Source: an uncultured Clostridia bacterium (lineage in GTDB: Bacteria > Bacillota > Clostridia > HGM11327). Taken from it: DNA of 5,626 bases. The notes beneath the pieces were generated by a model. That model made no database searches, was not told the DNA's origin, and was given only the letters and a program-made list of their open reading frames with translations. The translations under genes and the position numbers were made by a program. Each line of letters opens with the position of its first letter. Position 1 is the first letter of the stretch. Below, in pieces: positions 4,841 to 5,626 of the stretch. The stretch is taken from contig CAJLXE010000117.1 of NCBI GenBank assembly GCA_905210525.1, positions 1-5,626 on the forward strand, given 5' to 3'.

Positions 4841-5626
4841 ATGTATAAGCAGAATGCAGAAACAAAATTCAAAATCATGCAGGATAAAAAAGACTGGAAT
4901 ATCCTTGCTTTTGAAACTTCTTGCGATGATACATCCGTGTCGATAGTGAGAAACGGAAGAGACGTTGTTGCAAACGTAATTGCGTCTCAGATAGAAATAC
5001 ATAACCGCTTTGGCGGAGTTGTGCCGGAGGTTGCTTCAAGAAAACATATAGAAAATATCAATTCCGTTCTGCATGAGTGCATGAATCGGGCGGGAATGAA
5101 TTATTCGGATATTGACGCAGTAAGCTCAACTTACGGCCCCGGACTTGTGGGGGCGCTTCTGGTAGGACTTAACGCGGCAAAAGCTGTGGCGCTTTCACTT
5201 GAAATACCGTTTGTGGGAGTGAACCACATGGAAGCGCACGTATGCGCAAATTATATATCCTCAAAAGAACTGGAACCGCCTTTTTTGTGTCTTGTGGTTT
5301 CGGGCGGACATACGCAGATAGTAGGCGTTGAGGATTACCGTACTTACAGGCTTATAGGGCAGACGCAGGATGACGCTGTGGGAGAAGCTTTTGACAAAAT
5401 ATCAAGAGAGCTTGGGCTCGGGTATCCGGGCGGTCCGCATATACAGAATGCTGCCGAAACGGGAAATCCGAATGCGATAAAATTTCCTCACGCAAAGCTC
5501 AAATCGGGTGAATTTGATTTTTCGTTCAGCGGTCTCAAAACGGCTGTTCTTAATTATATACATAATGAAAAAAATAAAACCGTAAGCATGAACGATATTG
5601 CGGCTTCGTTCCAGTTTACGGCAGTG
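4841..5626 (+). CDS. tsaD: tRNA N6-adenosine threonylcarbamoyltransferase TsaD (5' part, cut by window end)
   Basis: TsaD (Kae1/Gcp family) transfers the threonylcarbamoyl group from TC-AMP to A37 of tRNAs reading ANN codons, working with TsaB and TsaE in the cytoplasm. The first 262 residues are present, out of about 340 usual; the frame is open to the last base. Family motifs in order are: ILAFETSCDDTS (21-32), FGGVVPEVASRKHIENI (57-73), YGPGLVGALLVGL (98-110), the metal-binding HMEAH (His129, His133), VSGGHTQI (153-160), GEAFDKISRELGLGYPGGP (181-199) and FSFSGLKTAV (227-236). The start is ATG 4841 with AAAGGA at 4824-4829, eleven bases upstream. This gives about 15-20 extra N-terminal residues compared with many TsaD proteins; a later in-frame ATG at 4877 would shorten it by 12 but has no ribosome site. 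It is probably co-transcribed with the DUF6062-like gene. TsaB, TsaE and TsaC genes are not in the window. Confidence 0.97.
   Translation, partial: MYKQNAETKFKIMQDKKDWNILAFETSCDDTSVSIVRNGRDVVANVIASQIEIHNRFGGVVPEVASRKHIENINSVLHECMNRAGMNYSDIDAVSSTYGPGLVGALLVGLNAAKAVALSLEIPFVGVNHMEAHVCANYISSKELEPPFLCLVVSGGHTQIVGVEDYRTYRLIGQTQDDAVGEAFDKISRELGLGYPGGPHIQNAAETGNPNAIKFPHAKLKSGEFDFSFSGLKTAVLNYIHNEKNKTVSMNDIAASFQFTAV

Noticed and set aside
4647..4946. Forward reading frame bridging the end of the DUF6062-like gene and the start of tsaD
   Set aside because: It overlaps two real genes in another frame, includes the hairpin region, and its translation shows no family resemblance.

Overview
The window looks like chromosomal DNA of a low-to-moderate GC Firmicute, most likely a gut-type clostridium. 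Several things point that way: the moderate-to-low GC content by eye, heavy use of ATA for Ile and AGA for Arg, strong GGAGG-type ribosome binding sites, TTG start codons, sigma-A promoters with consensus boxes, and proteins that read as clostridial versions of their families (MurA, TsaD, DUF1003, DUF6062). The species cannot be named from the sequence alone.

Layout. (1) Positions 1-1847, + strand: the 3' end of an ABC-transporter ATPase gene and its translationally coupled permease (nitrate/sulfonate/taurine-type importer). A gene for a membrane-anchored leucine-rich-repeat protein follows 26 bases later. (2) Positions 1848-1960: a convergent intergenic region with a hairpin that probably ends transcription from both sides. 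(3) Positions 1961-2497, - strand: a DUF1003 membrane protein driven by a promoter with perfect consensus boxes (TTGACA, 17 bp, TATAAT). (4) Positions 2498-2711: a divergent promoter region, with an extended -10 promoter facing murA. (5) Positions 2712-5626, + strand: murA (complete, TTG start), a cysteine-rich DUF6062-type protein, and tsaD, which is cut by the window end.

How the genes work together. The first block is part of an ABC importer; its substrate-binding protein is not in view, and the LRR protein may be an extracellular accessory in the same transcript. The last block combines the committed step of peptidoglycan synthesis (MurA) with a universal tRNA modification enzyme (TsaD, t6A37). 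The protein between them carries two CxxC...CxxH modules and has no known function. No strong terminator is visible between these three genes, so co-transcription from the murA promoter is plausible.

I do not see a convincing undescribed multi-gene system. There is no CRISPR array, mobile element, tRNA, rRNA or recognisable riboswitch. The items most worth following up are the duplicated Cys/His protein between murA and tsaD, the LRR ectodomain protein next to the transporter, and the hairpin in front of tsaD.
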